Positions 32,150 to 43,490 of a DNA stretch of 64,000 bases are shown one piece after another. Position 1 is the first letter of the stretch. Each line of letters begins with the position of its first letter. The notes under the pieces were generated by a model that was not told the origin of the DNA, did no database searches, and worked only from the letters and a program-made list of their open reading frames with translations. The DNA is from Harmonia axyridis. Its lineage: Eukaryota > Arthropoda > Insecta > Coleoptera > Coccinellidae. A program made the translations under genes and the position numbers. The DNA lies in NCBI RefSeq assembly GCF_914767665.1, contig NC_059503.1:11470001-11534000 (forward strand). Reading direction: 5' to 3'.

Positions 32150-33070
32150 TCCTAACAGATCAATTCTTACCATTAGTTGTTATTGCTTGCAGCTTGCCCT
32201 CCAGTTAGAGAGCTCTAGTGAACTCCAGTACCTGGGATAGCTTCCTAAAGGTTACTTCCTCACTTCTAGAAGTGTCTTGTCCAAAGGGTGAAGTATTCCA
32301 TCACCAGGTAACCTGGAGTTTCTTCCTTCTCCCCACAGAATCTGCACTGATTAATTTGTGCTAGATTCATTCTCATGAGATGCAGCAATGTCCTAGAAAG
32401 AGTCCAGTGAGGAGAAGCAGCATATTCTTGCTAAGATCCAGATGCTTTTCAGATCTCAAAGTACCACAGTTTGGAAGCAACTTTTTGAAATAATACAACA
32501 AAGGAAGATTCCGCCAGGGTGATTCTCTTTCGGTTTTTTCCTTCTCCTGAAACTCTTTCTTCTATGTAGGTACATTAACCTATACCAAAGAAAAGTTCTG
32601 GGCTCATGAAATGAGTTTGCGCCCTTTTTCTGACATGTGTTTTTGACTGGGAATCCAGAGTGGTTCTGATAGGCAAATGAAAAGAGTTTGTGGTCCTTTT
32701 TTAGCAAGTTTGTTGGCCTCTTGATTTCCTTCCATTCCCGAGTGACCGAGAACACAGACTTAACGCAACTTGGTTTTCTTACCTATTTCCTACAATACTA
32801 CATCTTCTTCTTCTTCAGCCCCTGTCCATCCATTGTCGGATATAGGCCTCTTCCAGGTTTTTCCATGCCACACGATCTGTTGCCAATCTCATCCACTGTC
32901 CTCCTGCTACTGTTCTGACGTCATCGATCCATCTCTTTTTTAGGTCGGCCCACACTTCTTGTTGTCCCTCTTTGTCTCTTGGAGACAATACTACATACAT
33001 AGACATAATTCATAACTATCGATAGTGATAATTTAATATCGCTGCATTGTCTAAATATATGAATTCTTTT
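32150..33070 (-). pseudogene. Non-LTR element relic: RNase H and C-terminal region
   Basis: The minus strand reads VLGHSGMEGNQEANKLAKKG near 32740. This is the RNase H active-site neighbourhood found in I-, R1- and LOA-like non-LTR elements (usually WVPGHSGI.GNE.AD.LA). It is followed by a degraded C-terminal part (LRSEKHLDLS near 32450, GLFLGHCC near 32390). Traces continue on the far side of a nested insertion (KKTKLR and further upstream to about 33070). Reverse transcriptase and endonuclease are absent. Stops occur throughout. The RTE-like fragment at 32804-32984 interrupts it. Confidence 0.75.
32804..32984 (-). mobile_element. 5'-truncated RTE-like retrotransposon tail with 12-bp target duplication
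   Basis: ACAATACTACAT stands on both sides (32792-32803 and 32985-32996), a perfect target site duplication. The 181-bp insert encodes, on the minus strand, KKRWIDDVRTVAGGQWMRLA, TDRVAWKNLEEAYIRQWMD and a stop. This is the conserved extreme C-terminus of RTE-type elements (RWxDD....W...A.DR..W..LEEAY..QW). It then ends in a GAAGAAGAAGAAG tail. Severe 5' truncation, a short simple-repeat tail and a target duplication are what target-primed reverse transcription leaves. Confidence 0.92.
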
Positions 33071-33262
33071 GTTTCCATATTATACTGCTCTATGCAATAG
33101 CCAAAGAAGTTATTCAGGTGCAAAAATTAAATTCCAAATATTTGAGAACGCACGTTGGAGTGAAATTTCCAACAACCACCTCTGGATCCACCTGGTCTTC
33201 CAATACATTTTTTTCTGCTATGCTACAAACTGAATACCCTTATATATACCTACAGAGAGCAT

Positions 33263-33299
33263 GTTTCACTGATATCATTTTCTGTTTCAGGTAAGTTCA
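33263..33299 (+). other. Candidate recursive (zero-length exon) splice site
   Basis: A branch-like CTGAT at about 33268 is followed by a pyrimidine-rich tract (TCATTTTCTGTTTCAG, ending 33290) and, with no base between, a strong donor GTAAGT (33291-33296). Ratchet-type sites in long insect introns have exactly this (Y)n-CAG/GTAAGT form and let a huge intron be removed in steps. A second site of the same type and strand lies at 60870/60871. This is inferred from sequence only. Confidence 0.5.
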
Positions 33300-33300
33300 T

Positions 33301-34099
33301 TGTTGGAACGCAGAATTGGTGAGTTCAATTCGCATCCACTCGGCGAAAAATATTTTCGCCGGGTCCATATTTCAATGTCTTCGTTGTGCTTCTTCCACCC
33401 CCGGAGCTGTTGGGGCAATGTTATAAATGAATATACGGCTACAATTAAGCTTACTTTTCCTAATGATTTACGGTGTTACGCTATACAATAAAAGCACGTT
33501 TTCCGGCAGAATAAGGGCCTATATTTTCGAACTAATGAGTTTTTATTTAAGAATTCAATTATGAGAGTGGCCAAGAGAACAAAACCCAGTCGAAACTGGG
33601 AACGCTGTTCGGTATCCTGGCGGCAATCCCGAATTACATCGGTTAATTTATATTCATTTGGGGCTACCCAATCGAAAAAGGGCCTGAATGGTCGGAATTT
33701 GGAAAGGCCCATTTTTTTTCAGGGACTACTATTGAAAGACTTCATGTTGTCATTTGAGAAACGATTATTAAATTTGAAGGATACAATAAAACTCATACCG
33801 TAAAATAGGACAGGAGTACCACAGGGTTCGGTTTACAAACTACTATTTTCGTTTGTAGGCTTAATTTTATTAGACGAGCCTCGAAAAATTAATGAAGATA
33901 CTGAATAAAGAAATGCGAATAATTATGTATTGTAATTGAAAATTCCGATGAAATATTGGATTATGTGTATTTATTATTGAGTGACAATAATAACATTATT
34001 CATAAAATATCGTATTACATTTTCATAGGATCAAAAATGATAGGTCAATCTTCATTCAATAATGATATTAATAATTAGTCATTGTCAGTGTCATTCTCA
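33301..34099. other. Unassigned stretch
   Basis: No gene recognised. A 63-codon frame follows the splice-like site, but it has no motif and no strong donor. Confidence 0.4.
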
Positions 34100-34427
34100 G
34101 GGTAATAAACCTAGATAGAGGAAGCATATGTCTTTTCAGTAAGCAAATTTTGTCCCCAACATGAACTATCAAATTTGTAAAGAAGCGCGCGGAAATGAAA
34201 ACAATGAATGATGCGATATTTCACTCAATTCGCGAGTTTCTCCACAAAGAACGCACTTCTTATTTCCCACAATGAATCAACGTTTCACATCAACTCAAAA
34301 TATATTGAAATAAATACCTAAATATATCAGAAATTCAGAAAAAAGACTTCAAGCGCGCCAAACGACTTGAAACAACCGATGACACTAGGAGAGCAAAAGT
34401 TGCCAAACCTTGGATTTCAGCAGGTTG
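34100..34427 (+). repeat. TIR-bearing non-autonomous repeat, copy C (left half)
   Basis: GGTAATAAACCTAGATAGAG (34101) starts the copy. It follows copy A through TCCCCAACATGAACTATC, AATGAATCAACGTTTCA, GCGCGCCAAACGAC and CCTTGGATTTCAGCAGGT at about 34425, where homology ends abruptly. The right half and its TIR are missing. It is the least diverged from A in the shared part. Confidence 0.7.
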
Positions 34428-37400
34428 ATGGTGAACATTTAAAGGTTCTCAAGAATCGATGAAAAGAAGCTTCTCGAAATGCGAGTGGAACAAAAACATG
34501 TATGGGACCATTTTTTTGTCAAATCACAATTGTGGACGTCTATCCTTGGGAAACTGATCTTTGACTGAATTAAGGTGAAGTACTCGACTTAAGCTGCTGA
34601 ATATCTGTAGATCTGTGGATTCCTCAGAGCTGGTTCAAGGTTAGGTTGCCAATGGTGGAAAAAATTGCCAATTTCAGAAGGATTACTCTAGCACCCACAG
34701 AGATGAATCTGATCTCTAATTGTAATGCATTTAGTGTTCCCAAAAAGTATATCACTTGTTTCTTGAAAAAACTCATTGTGCAGGAGGTATAATAATAAAA
34801 AATCAGAAAATAGTCAAAAAATTATGAAATTATAAATAAGTTATAACCTAAAATTCTTGTTGAGACTTCTGGGCACCCGACCCAAGGACCAAGTGGATAA
34901 AACAATACAGAGATGCTAATCCAGCTTCAGTTTCAGCTCCGTAGTGGACTCCCTAATAATCCTAATCAAAGCCTGATACACCACGACTTCATCCACACAT
35001 CAGACATTCGGCCTGATCACCTACAACAAACAATAATCAATTATCGAAGCGAAAGGTCAACTCCGATCTATCGTGTTGCCAAGGCTAACATTCTGCGGAT
35101 AATGCAATATTGGTAAACTCGTGCTCTCGTTCACTAATGCAATATTAGGACCGCATGGACGCCCCGGCATCGAGAGGGCTGTGCCCACTGTGCCTCGGGC
35201 CCCATGTACCGAAATGCATCTCTGAAACCCCCCTTCCTGCCCCTTTGTCGGCGGCATTGATGAGGTCCGAGGGGGGCGCGGGTAATTTTAGATTAACTGC
35301 CAATGTTTGCTGCTGTTGCGGCTTTATAAACTCCGGACTGAACAAACGTAAATAACTACGGGAGGGGGAGAGAGGTGCGGTGCGAAATTAAAATTTTGGG
35401 GGGTGCCGGACCGAGAGACGGTGGGTATGGAAGCTGTGGCAGACACTGCGGTTTCGACGTGATCGATCATAATCGTATCGGTCGTTGCCGGCTTAATTGA
35501 ACTTGTTCTCCAAACTGATCGCTGCTAGCATCAGTTCCTCACAATGTCTGTAATTTTAGAATGTTGAACTAGAGGTGGTATCAAACGATAAGGTTCAACA
35601 CAATGATGGCTTATTACTCCTCAAAGTCTATCCGCTCATATAGAAGATAATTCACGAACCAAAAGGATTAGTAACTCTTAATTTTTAGGATAGGTTATAT
35701 GGAATGTCAACACGAAGCTTGGTGTCAAAATTCCTGGCAAAAGCAGATTTAGAACAGTAGAAAATTAAAGTAGAATACCAAAAAAACAGGAAAACTCTGA
35801 TGTGAATTGGCAAATTCAACATCGTCCATGAAACCTCAATTCATAACTGGCTTTTCCAGAAGTGCTCTCCAGAAGGTACTTCTACTACTACTAGCTCAGC
35901 TTGTGGTAATTGAATCGGCTTTCTTGTGTTCATTGGAGCAAATTCCAAATCTTTTTCACTTGTGTAAGGCTCGATGTTTCTTCTAGAGAAATCTCTATAC
36001 TAAAGCTTTCGCTGCTGCTTCCCTATGGTATTGTTTTGCAATCTCGTTAAGGTTCCCTTCAGGGTAGCCCTTGATGTTTTGTTCAAGTTGGTCGGTTTCT
36101 TTATAGTCTCCATGACTTTCATATACTGAGCAGAAGAATAATCCTCCTCGTATTCGCTACTTCATAAGATACTACTTTGCCACTCTGGTGTGAGAAAGTA
36201 CATATTTCCTCACTTGTGTAGTAAAGTGATACTTTGTGAATCAAAAACGTCGCAAGGGGTACCTGAGTGATCATAGTTGAAAGAAAACTGCTTCAATCAT
36301 CAAAGTGATTGTGGTTTCTTCTGAATGTGCTCTGTTCAATGAAGGCTAATTTTGTAATGCAATGGCCTTTTGGATCTTCTTGATTTTCATCAAGTATAGA
36401 TAGAATCAATCTTACGAACAGTATTTTCATTTTGAACAGGTCCACCTTGAGAGAATAGAAAAGCATAATCTTTATTTCCCAAAATCAAAGATATATACAA
36501 ATACAATTATTCGAAATCGAAAGAATAGGAAACAAGTCAAAATCAGAACACAAAATAAACAAATATAATATAAAAATGAATTATTGATGAATGAAATGAC
36601 CCGGACAAATACAATTCGCTGTGTAGTTCAAAATATTGAAAAAATCAGCTGAAATTGAATGGAAGCAGATACATAATAATAATTCTCTCATCCCAAAAAG
36701 GATAGGTTGAAAAGCGCTATTTCCATTCTGTTCGTTATTGTCTCTTCCAAGGTTCAACTGAACATATCCCTGAATATCTCTGGTTTAATATTAAACAATA
36801 TATGCAGTTGTTACCAAATTACGAGCTCCTCCAGTTCATGTTGCTCATATTTGGAGGTTGCTTGTTTCCCTTCAGAATTAAGGAGTTCAATTTCACAGAG
36901 TGATATAGTTGGTGCGCTCTGAAGTGTTGTCGATACGTGTGAATTTCAGGCATGATATAATCGATATTCTAGTCATAAGGTTCTATGTTTCGTAAAAACA
37001 AAATACTATTTATAAACAATGGGATTATCATATTCATAGTTCCTACATTTCAACGCCAATAATATATTCATAGTATTAATGAAGTAAATGAATAGTCCTA
37101 AATGCTTTTTTGTTTTCAATTCCAAAATTTCCGAGATAAGTGATATTTATAATTTTATTTCGCATTATAATGAGCTCGATCCGAAAAAAATATTATTGTA
37201 CACATTGGTATAAGCTCTCAATTGTCTGGTTTATGAATAAGCCCTGAATGGCAACTTGTGGTTTTAATTCTTGCACCAATAGAATTCTATAGGAGTGCAG
37301 CCTTAGATACCTGTTCAAAATGCGGTGTTGCGAGGATCTATGCGCATTTAAATCATTTGCACGCTCGGTCTCCGAATGGAGACGTCGGGATCATCACGAA

Positions 37401-38020
37401 CAGATCGATTAACTCTTTCCATATTCTCCTCCTTCTTCAATATCCTAAGACTACCGGTCTACTCAAATTTTTTGACTATTTACCTTTTTACATGAGGATG
37501 TTTTTTCAATATTGATCGGAGTGTATTGTTCTGAAAGTCAATGTATCAGATGATTATTTTCCGTCCAATGATTCAGGTTTTGCACATTTCGTTATTCCTC
37601 TGTATAAATAATGAAAACCCTCGAATTCTTAACATTTGGTCCATCGAGCCGGATATAACCAAAATTTTCCATCATGATCCCATTTCTGTTCCAACAAAAA
37701 ACAAACGGATCGTACGTATGAAATATCCAAACGAAAATCATCCCGAATTCAAACAATTCCCCCCACCCCCGACACCCGAAAGTTAATAACTTATTTTCGT
37801 CCCCGGCTACAATTCCGATAGATCAATTTCGGATGTTCCGTCCGGATCGCGCGAAACGCATTTAAATTAACGGCAGCGGCAACGTCGCACAGTTCGTCGG
37901 GCCGGCAACGCCGCACGGGTCCTCTTTCTGCTTTCCAATTTGCGTCCATCAATCGGGACCAATCTCGGCGAGTGGATTACTGGGAAATGAAATTTACATA
38001 GTTCGGGGGTTGGACTGGGG
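34428..38020. other. Unassigned stretch
   Basis: No gene recognised. A GC- and CpG-rich island lies at about 35150-35500, with a plus-strand 66-codon frame of no known family. Near 35990-36140 two minus-strand frames are open at once, but neither matches a family I can name. The DNA becomes GC-rich again from about 37790, leading into the promoter-like spot at 38028. Confidence 0.35.
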
Positions 38021-38027
38021 GAGGGTG

Positions 38028-38062
38028 TATAAGGGAGCGCAAGTAGGCGCAACTATCACCGG
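38028..38062 (+). promoter_or_regulatory. Possible TATA/initiator core promoter
   Basis: TATAAGGG starts at 38028, and an initiator-like CTATCACC places a start A at 38058, exactly 30 bases downstream, the usual TATA spacing. The site sits in a GC- and CpG-rich island (37800-38220) inside AT-rich DNA. No downstream exon can be named: ATGs near 38130-38140 open only short frames. It could be an alternative promoter of a gene outside the window, or chance. Confidence 0.3.
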
Positions 38063-38420
38063 GCGTTCGTCTGTGTGTTCGACCGGCGTTGAATGTGTCG
38101 CTTCACCGATCCCGTCCCCGTGTTCGACACGGAAATGGATGGCCAAGGAGGCGAGAGGATTGTGGCGGTTTGGAGTCGATACGTGCGATTAGGGAAGTCG
38201 GTTTGATGAAAGAGTTGAGTAAACCGTGCGTTCCTAAAGGCTTTTTCCATCACTTTGAAATTTTTAGTTGGTGTTTCATCAATAAAATCCTCTGATGGTA
38301 CCATGAAATAATAGAAGAATTGATAAACAGTAACACGATCCTCATAGTCCGGGGAATCGAGAAACAATTACATAGCAACTACACCAACACTTATCTCATT
38401 GGCATTACCAACCGTCTTTT
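38063..38420. other. Unassigned stretch downstream of the promoter-like spot
   Basis: GC-rich to about 38200, then AT-rich. The short open frames have no recognised motif. Confidence 0.35.
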
Positions 38421-38439
38421 TAATAATAATAATAATAAT
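38421..38439. repeat. (TAA)n microsatellite, likely a retroelement tail
   Basis: Six TAA units are followed by TGCCTTTATTG. On the minus strand this reads as CAATAAAGGCA then (TTA)n, the form of the 3' tail of several insect non-LTR elements. No coding part of such an element remains next to it, because mariner sequence begins at 38467. Confidence 0.6.
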
Positions 38440-38466
38440 GCCTTTATTGAAGAGAAAAAAAATTAC

Positions 38467-38680
38467 ATTTGAAATGTCCTACCCCATCCGCCGTATTCTT
38501 CTGACGTTGCACCCTCGAACTATCTCTTGTTTCGATCAATGGCACCCGGCCTGGCAAACCAGTCTTATGAAGAAGTGAAAAATTGGTTCGATTCGTGGAA
38601 CGCTTCAAAAAATGACCAGTTTTTTAACGCGGGATTCCTACGCTGCCCGAAAGATGGAAGTTTTTTACAATAAAGCCTTG
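38467..38680 (+). pseudogene. Mariner transposase C-terminal fragment
   Basis: The frame reads VLPHPPYSSDVAPSNYLLF, RSMAPGLANQSYEEVKNWF and DSWNASKNDQFF, then CPKDGS. It is the C-terminal quarter of the lineage at 41061-41980. The third catalytic Asp (SDYHLF) is Asn here. The 3' non-coding ACAATAAAGCCTTG still matches the 41 kb copy, and then the sequence switches abruptly at 38681 to a different mariner in opposite orientation. Confidence 0.85.
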
Positions 38681-39165
38681 GCTTTCCATAGTTTTTGCTT
38701 GAGGTTGTCGAGAGTGATCCACTTCTCATCATCAGTCACCAATTGCTTCAAAAATTGGTCAATTTCGTTTAGATTCAGCAACGATTCGCAGGTGTAAAGC
38801 CGTACATCAGGTTTTTTTGCGTTAACTCGTGGGGTACCCATACATCTAGCTTTCTATTGGGACCAGTCTTTTGCAAATGGTTCTAAACGCTTTTTTGTGC
38901 AATCTTAAGCTCTTGGCTATCGAAACAGTGCTCACATGTGGATCGGACTCGAGATTGTCCATGATTTTATCGACATTTTCGACAATTGGTCATCCAGTGC
39001 TTAGTACATCTTTGACATAGAAATTAACGGAATGAAATCGAAGGAACCAAAGTAGCGCGAGATTGGCTGTTCCAATATCAGGACCATACACACTATTTAC
39101 CTTTTCAGCCACCTGGCTTGCAATTTCGCCTTTATCGAAGAAAAACTGTGAAATATATCGTATTT
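38681..39165 (-). pseudogene. Mariner transposase N-terminal half, second lineage, minus strand
   Basis: The minus strand, from about 39165 down, reads FFFDKGEIASQVAEKVNSVY, then GPDIGTANLALLWFLRFHS (first helix-turn-helix), PIVENVDKIMDNLESDPHV, HKKAFRTICKRL, and the LDVWVPHELT equivalent near 38840. It ends with TDDEKWITLDNLKQKLWKA at 38681, the first catalytic block with GDE changed to DDE. The rest of the core is missing. The lineage differs from the neighbouring C-terminal fragment, so this is a junction of two elements, not one rearranged copy. Confidence 0.82.
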
Positions 39166-41060
39166 TCTATTCTATCTTCTGTCTTTGACGCGCGCTCAAA
39201 CTAAATTGAGTCAACTAATCACAAAGCTGTCATATAAGTCTTTAAGGATCAAATCTCATTTTTCTTACGTCATTTGGTTGAACAATCCGACTCACACAAG
39301 TCGAGATGGAGATACAAATAACTAAGGTCATCTATTAAAAAATTAAGGATTTCTTTTCACTACACTTGAAACTATATATTTTTAACTATTATTTTTCTAA
39401 ACTCATGCAAAAAGCAAAACTTTATTGAACTTTATTTAGTGGAAAAAGAATTCTTTATTGCACTAGTGCAAAAAAGTTTTTATTGCACTCATCTGTCATT
39501 CTACTTCAACGTGCTGTCATCATGACAAACATAAACGTTCAAACCCACTACATATTTTTCAGATATGCTGTGAGATTGGCAATACGTTTTAAACAGTTAC
39601 ATATTTTATATTATTTTGTATTAATGTTAGCAGCCAGAGATAAACAATGCCCTCCCGAGTATAACTCCTTAATCAAAACTGATCCGATTTGTAACCGTCT
39701 ACCTCCATAGAGCAAACTGTCTCTACCATAGATAAGTAGATACTATGACCACACCTCATGATACATACATTTTTTGCTTTTTGCATGAACGTAGAAAAAA
39801 TGTTGTATGCAACTCGTGCAAAAATTGTTTATTGCACTCGACGTGTTGTCCAACTCGGCCTAACGGCCTCGTCGGACAATTTCCGTCAAGTGCAAAAAAC
39901 ATTCACTTTTTGCACTTGTTGCATAAATAACTATCAACCTTTACGTCCCTGATTATGGTTCAAACAGCACAGAAATATTTTGCAATTTTTTGAATCAATT
40001 CCTCCCGAAAATATTGTCATAATCGATAGCTGATTCTTAGTACACCAATAGGTATATTAATATTAAACAATTTTGCAGTTCATCTTAGTTTTGAAGACAT
40101 TAACTAGCGGATTATGTTTTTCTATAACACTTCATACCAATATTCAAATGTCAACTATTAATCTATCAATATCTTATAACCAGAATGACGCATAAGGAAG
40201 ATCATTCACCTTTTACAAGTATCATATCCGAATCCAACGTTGAGACAGAAAAATCCCAAATCAACTTTCTCTCAGTATTTCGTCTCGTCATCGATCCCTT
40301 GTGTATCCAGAACCACAGAGAAAGGCAAGAACGAAAGATCGACTGTTATACGTATTATCTTTTTTGCTCCTCTTATAAAAACTGTCACATCTAACGATGT
40401 CTTTCGCCTTCAAACGAGAACTAATGTGTTGAGATATTAAGCCTGGCGCAGGCTTAATTGTCTGCGGGAGACGACACATTTCTATGCGTCGCAATTTTTC
40501 AGACCGAGGCCCCAGTTTCTAGGAAAGTGCGAAAATACGTTGGTCGAATGCGAATCGGCCCCCAAGAATTATTGCACCGAGAGGGCGCCCCAGCAGCCGA
40601 GGTCTAGAGGGAGAATTTACATCGCCAGTACGTGACCCTTTTCATTCAGCTAATACACTCGGACTTTGGAGGGGGAGGGGGGTTGTTAGGAATGAAAACT
40701 AGGATGTCTTGTGACCGTTCGACTTTTGTGCCAGTTTTCACAGTTCTCAACCGTTCCATTGTGAAAATTGAGTGTTTTTTCTACCGAGTCATTTTACAGG
40801 GTGGTTCAAAAAACTTAGCACCTCGATTTTCTGACTTCAAAATGAAAATGTGGAAAATTGCTCGGACACGTCAATTTCTGATTCGAGAAGGAACAAATTT
40901 TCCGCTCTTCGCATCCCCATAACTGCTATCCCCCAACTGGGGTGAGTAAAATCCCTTGATTTTGAGGCATTCTGAAGATCTTATCGAGTACTATCTGATC
41001 CTGAAATTTCGCTGAAGTTATTCTCGTAATTTGCAGGAGGTTTAAATCTTCTGCTTTAAT
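39166..41060. other. Unassigned stretch
   Basis: No gene recognised. A perfect small stem, ATTAAGCC (40436-40443) with GGCTTAAT (40451-40458), opens a GC-richer island to about 40620. A TTTACAGGGTGG motif lies near 40797. Confidence 0.35.
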
Positions 41061-41980
41061 ATGAAGAAATTATCGGCAGAAGCTCATCAAATGCTCTGAA
41101 ATGCCTATAGTGAGGTCGCTAGTAGTGAAACGATGTGCCGAGAGTGGTTTCAACGTTCAAGAACAGTAAAATTTGACGTCGAAGACCACCATGGTGGTGG
41201 AAGAGAGAAGGTTTTCGAAGATGCAGAATTGGAGGCATTACTTGATCAACACTCGAGTCAAACGCAACAAGAATTGGCAGGATCGTTGTAAGTGAATAAC
41301 TGAAGCTTGAAAGACATAGGAATGATTCAGAAACAAGGAAATTGGGTACCGTACGCGTTTAAGCCGAGAGATGTTGAACGGCGTTTGTCTGCTTGTGAAC
41401 AGCTGCTTGCAAGGCGTAGACGGAAGGGATTTCTGCATCGCATTGTAGCTTGAGACAAATCTGGGTTCAGAACGATAATCCCAAGCGCAGAAAATCATGG
41501 GGATATCCCGTCCATGCTTGCGAGTCCACGACCAAACCGAGTATTCACGGTTCCAAGGTTATGCTCAACCGACTGAAACAATCACAGGCGATCGTTATCG
41601 AATACAATTAATGCGTTTTAGCCGAGCGCTGAAAGGAAAACGGCTGCAATACAACATGATAAAGTGATTTTTACGGCATGACATTGCTTGACAACATGTT
41701 GCGAAAATGGTCAAGACACACGCAGTATTCTCCAGACAATGCTCTTTGGGAATATCACTTGTTTCGATCAATGGCACACGGCCTGGCAGACCAGTACTTC
41801 CGGTTTGATGAAAAAGTAAAAAATTGGCTCGATTCGTGGATCGCTTCAAAAGAAGACCAAACGCTGCCCGAAAGATGGGAGAAACTAGTGGCCAGCGATG
41901 GACAATACTTTGAATCATAACCAGTTCTTTACGATAAAGCCTTGAATTTCGGAAAAAAACGGCGGAAGCAAAGTTGTATG
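41061..41980 (+). pseudogene. Mariner relic with 3' TIR, plus strand
   Basis: The ATG at 41061 opens MKKLSAEAHQML and then a stop. Further blocks are CREWFQR.., KVFEDAELEALLDQHSSQT near 41215, MIQKQGNWVPYAFKPRDVER near 41325, FLHRIVA* near 41430 (the first catalytic block is disrupted by a stop and deletion), the PTETITGDRYRIQLMRFSRA equivalent near 41590, MLRKWSRHTQYSPDNALWEY near 41695 (second Asp region damaged; third Asp replaced by Glu), and ADQYF.FDEKVKNWLDSW to DGQYFES and a stop at 41920. The 3' TIR is ACGGCGGAAGCAAAGTTGTA at 41959-41978. Same lineage as 19623-20735 and 43491-44001. Confidence 0.9.
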
Positions 41981-43490
41981 TTCCAAAACAAACTCACGTT
42001 AGAGCTAAGTTTTCACAACCATTTCTTCAGTCTCTGAAGATACTGAGGTGTATTGGCTTAAAATGAGTTGAAATATTGGACATTTTGGTGTCCAGAAAAA
42101 TCAACAATGATTCTCCTTGAACTGTTGGAAGATTTTACTTTTTCCATTGTCAGCCAAACGATTCTGCAGCGTTTAGAAATCAGCCCCTGATAGAATATTT
42201 GCATATGAAATTAACACAGCAATAAGTGGAGTGAAAATATCAAAATAAAAACCAAGAGTACCAAATTTCTATGGAAACCATATAATTTGAAAGATTATCG
42301 TATTATTTAACTGAACCAGTGAAGTTTCGTGAAATTTCATTATTCATCATTCAGTAGTACTTCTTTGTTTTACTTCAAATACATCAATTTCGAAAAAAAA
42401 TTATGATACATTGGGGCGAAGTAATCGTACTTCTAGAAACACGCAAAATCATATACAGTAATTATATAGGGTGTGTAATTAACTCCGTTGTTTTCAAGGA
42501 GACATCGTCCCACACTTCACGACATTATAACTAAGCGTCTGCGTTTTCTTGATGGCTTCGTCCCAGTCAAAACAACTCCTACTAAAACCGCAAATCCAAT
42601 TAATCCACCTGAAACTTGGGCGAGGCCAGTATCAATCAAAAGTTTTAATTATTTTCGGAAAGGTGGGGACTGACGTGGTACGAAAGTGACATCATATATT
42701 CGTCTGATAAATTGGATAGTGTGCTGGTTAGAAATTCATGAAGAAATCACCTGAATATTTTATGGGAACGGGTCCAAAAAGCGAAGCCTGTTTGACAAAT
42801 ATCATCTTTTATTCAGAGGGAATTAGATAGACGAGACCCAATAAATTGCATGCAGATATACACGCAATGAGTCCATATTGTCGAGCATTGAATTCAATCT
42901 ATTCCACGATGAAATATTCAAAAGAAAAATTTATTTTATTGGGGTATTTCGTTGACATCTTTATTCTAGAAATAACGTCTCGATAACGTTCATCAGAAGG
43001 AATACGCTGAAAGAAAAATTTGAGCCGGTAGAAAAAGTTCTGTTGCGAAAATTATGAAATGAAGAATAGAAATAGAGTCGGCTTGAAAGGTTTTCTTTCA
43101 TATAGTATATCCCATTGCGTATTCGATCACAGGTGTGCCTCTTCCCATTCAAATGTCGCAAATGAGGATCACTAAAAGTTGTTCTTTATGAATTATATTT
43201 TTTTTCAGAGGCCAATGTCACTTTTAAGAATCTTAAAATGATATTTCTCTTCAGACTTATTTCAGCAAAACTCAAATCTCAGCAGATCGTGCGCTTTATT
43301 CTCCTTTGAGACCATTTTCAGCTCAAAATTTTGAAAATCACCTCCATGAGCAAAACATGATGTAGACTGCTCAATAGACGCTTTTACACTAGTGTTTTGA
43401 GGGTGTTACGGTGAAAGATGGGCTTTCCTTCATTTTTTTCCGTAGATAAAATGTCCCAGGAAAACCCTCTGTGTGACTACAACAAAATGG
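41981..43490. other. Unassigned stretch
   Basis: No gene recognised. TATATAGGGTGTGTAATTAA near 42470 resembles a repeat terminus. A good 3' splice-like tract (TTATATTTTTTTTCAG, ending near 43208) has no recognisable exon after it. Confidence 0.35.

Noticed and set aside
35990..36140. Coding-like minus-strand stretch suggestive of a gag-type protein
   Set aside because: Two frames are open at the same time over the same bases and neither gives a motif that can be tied to a family.
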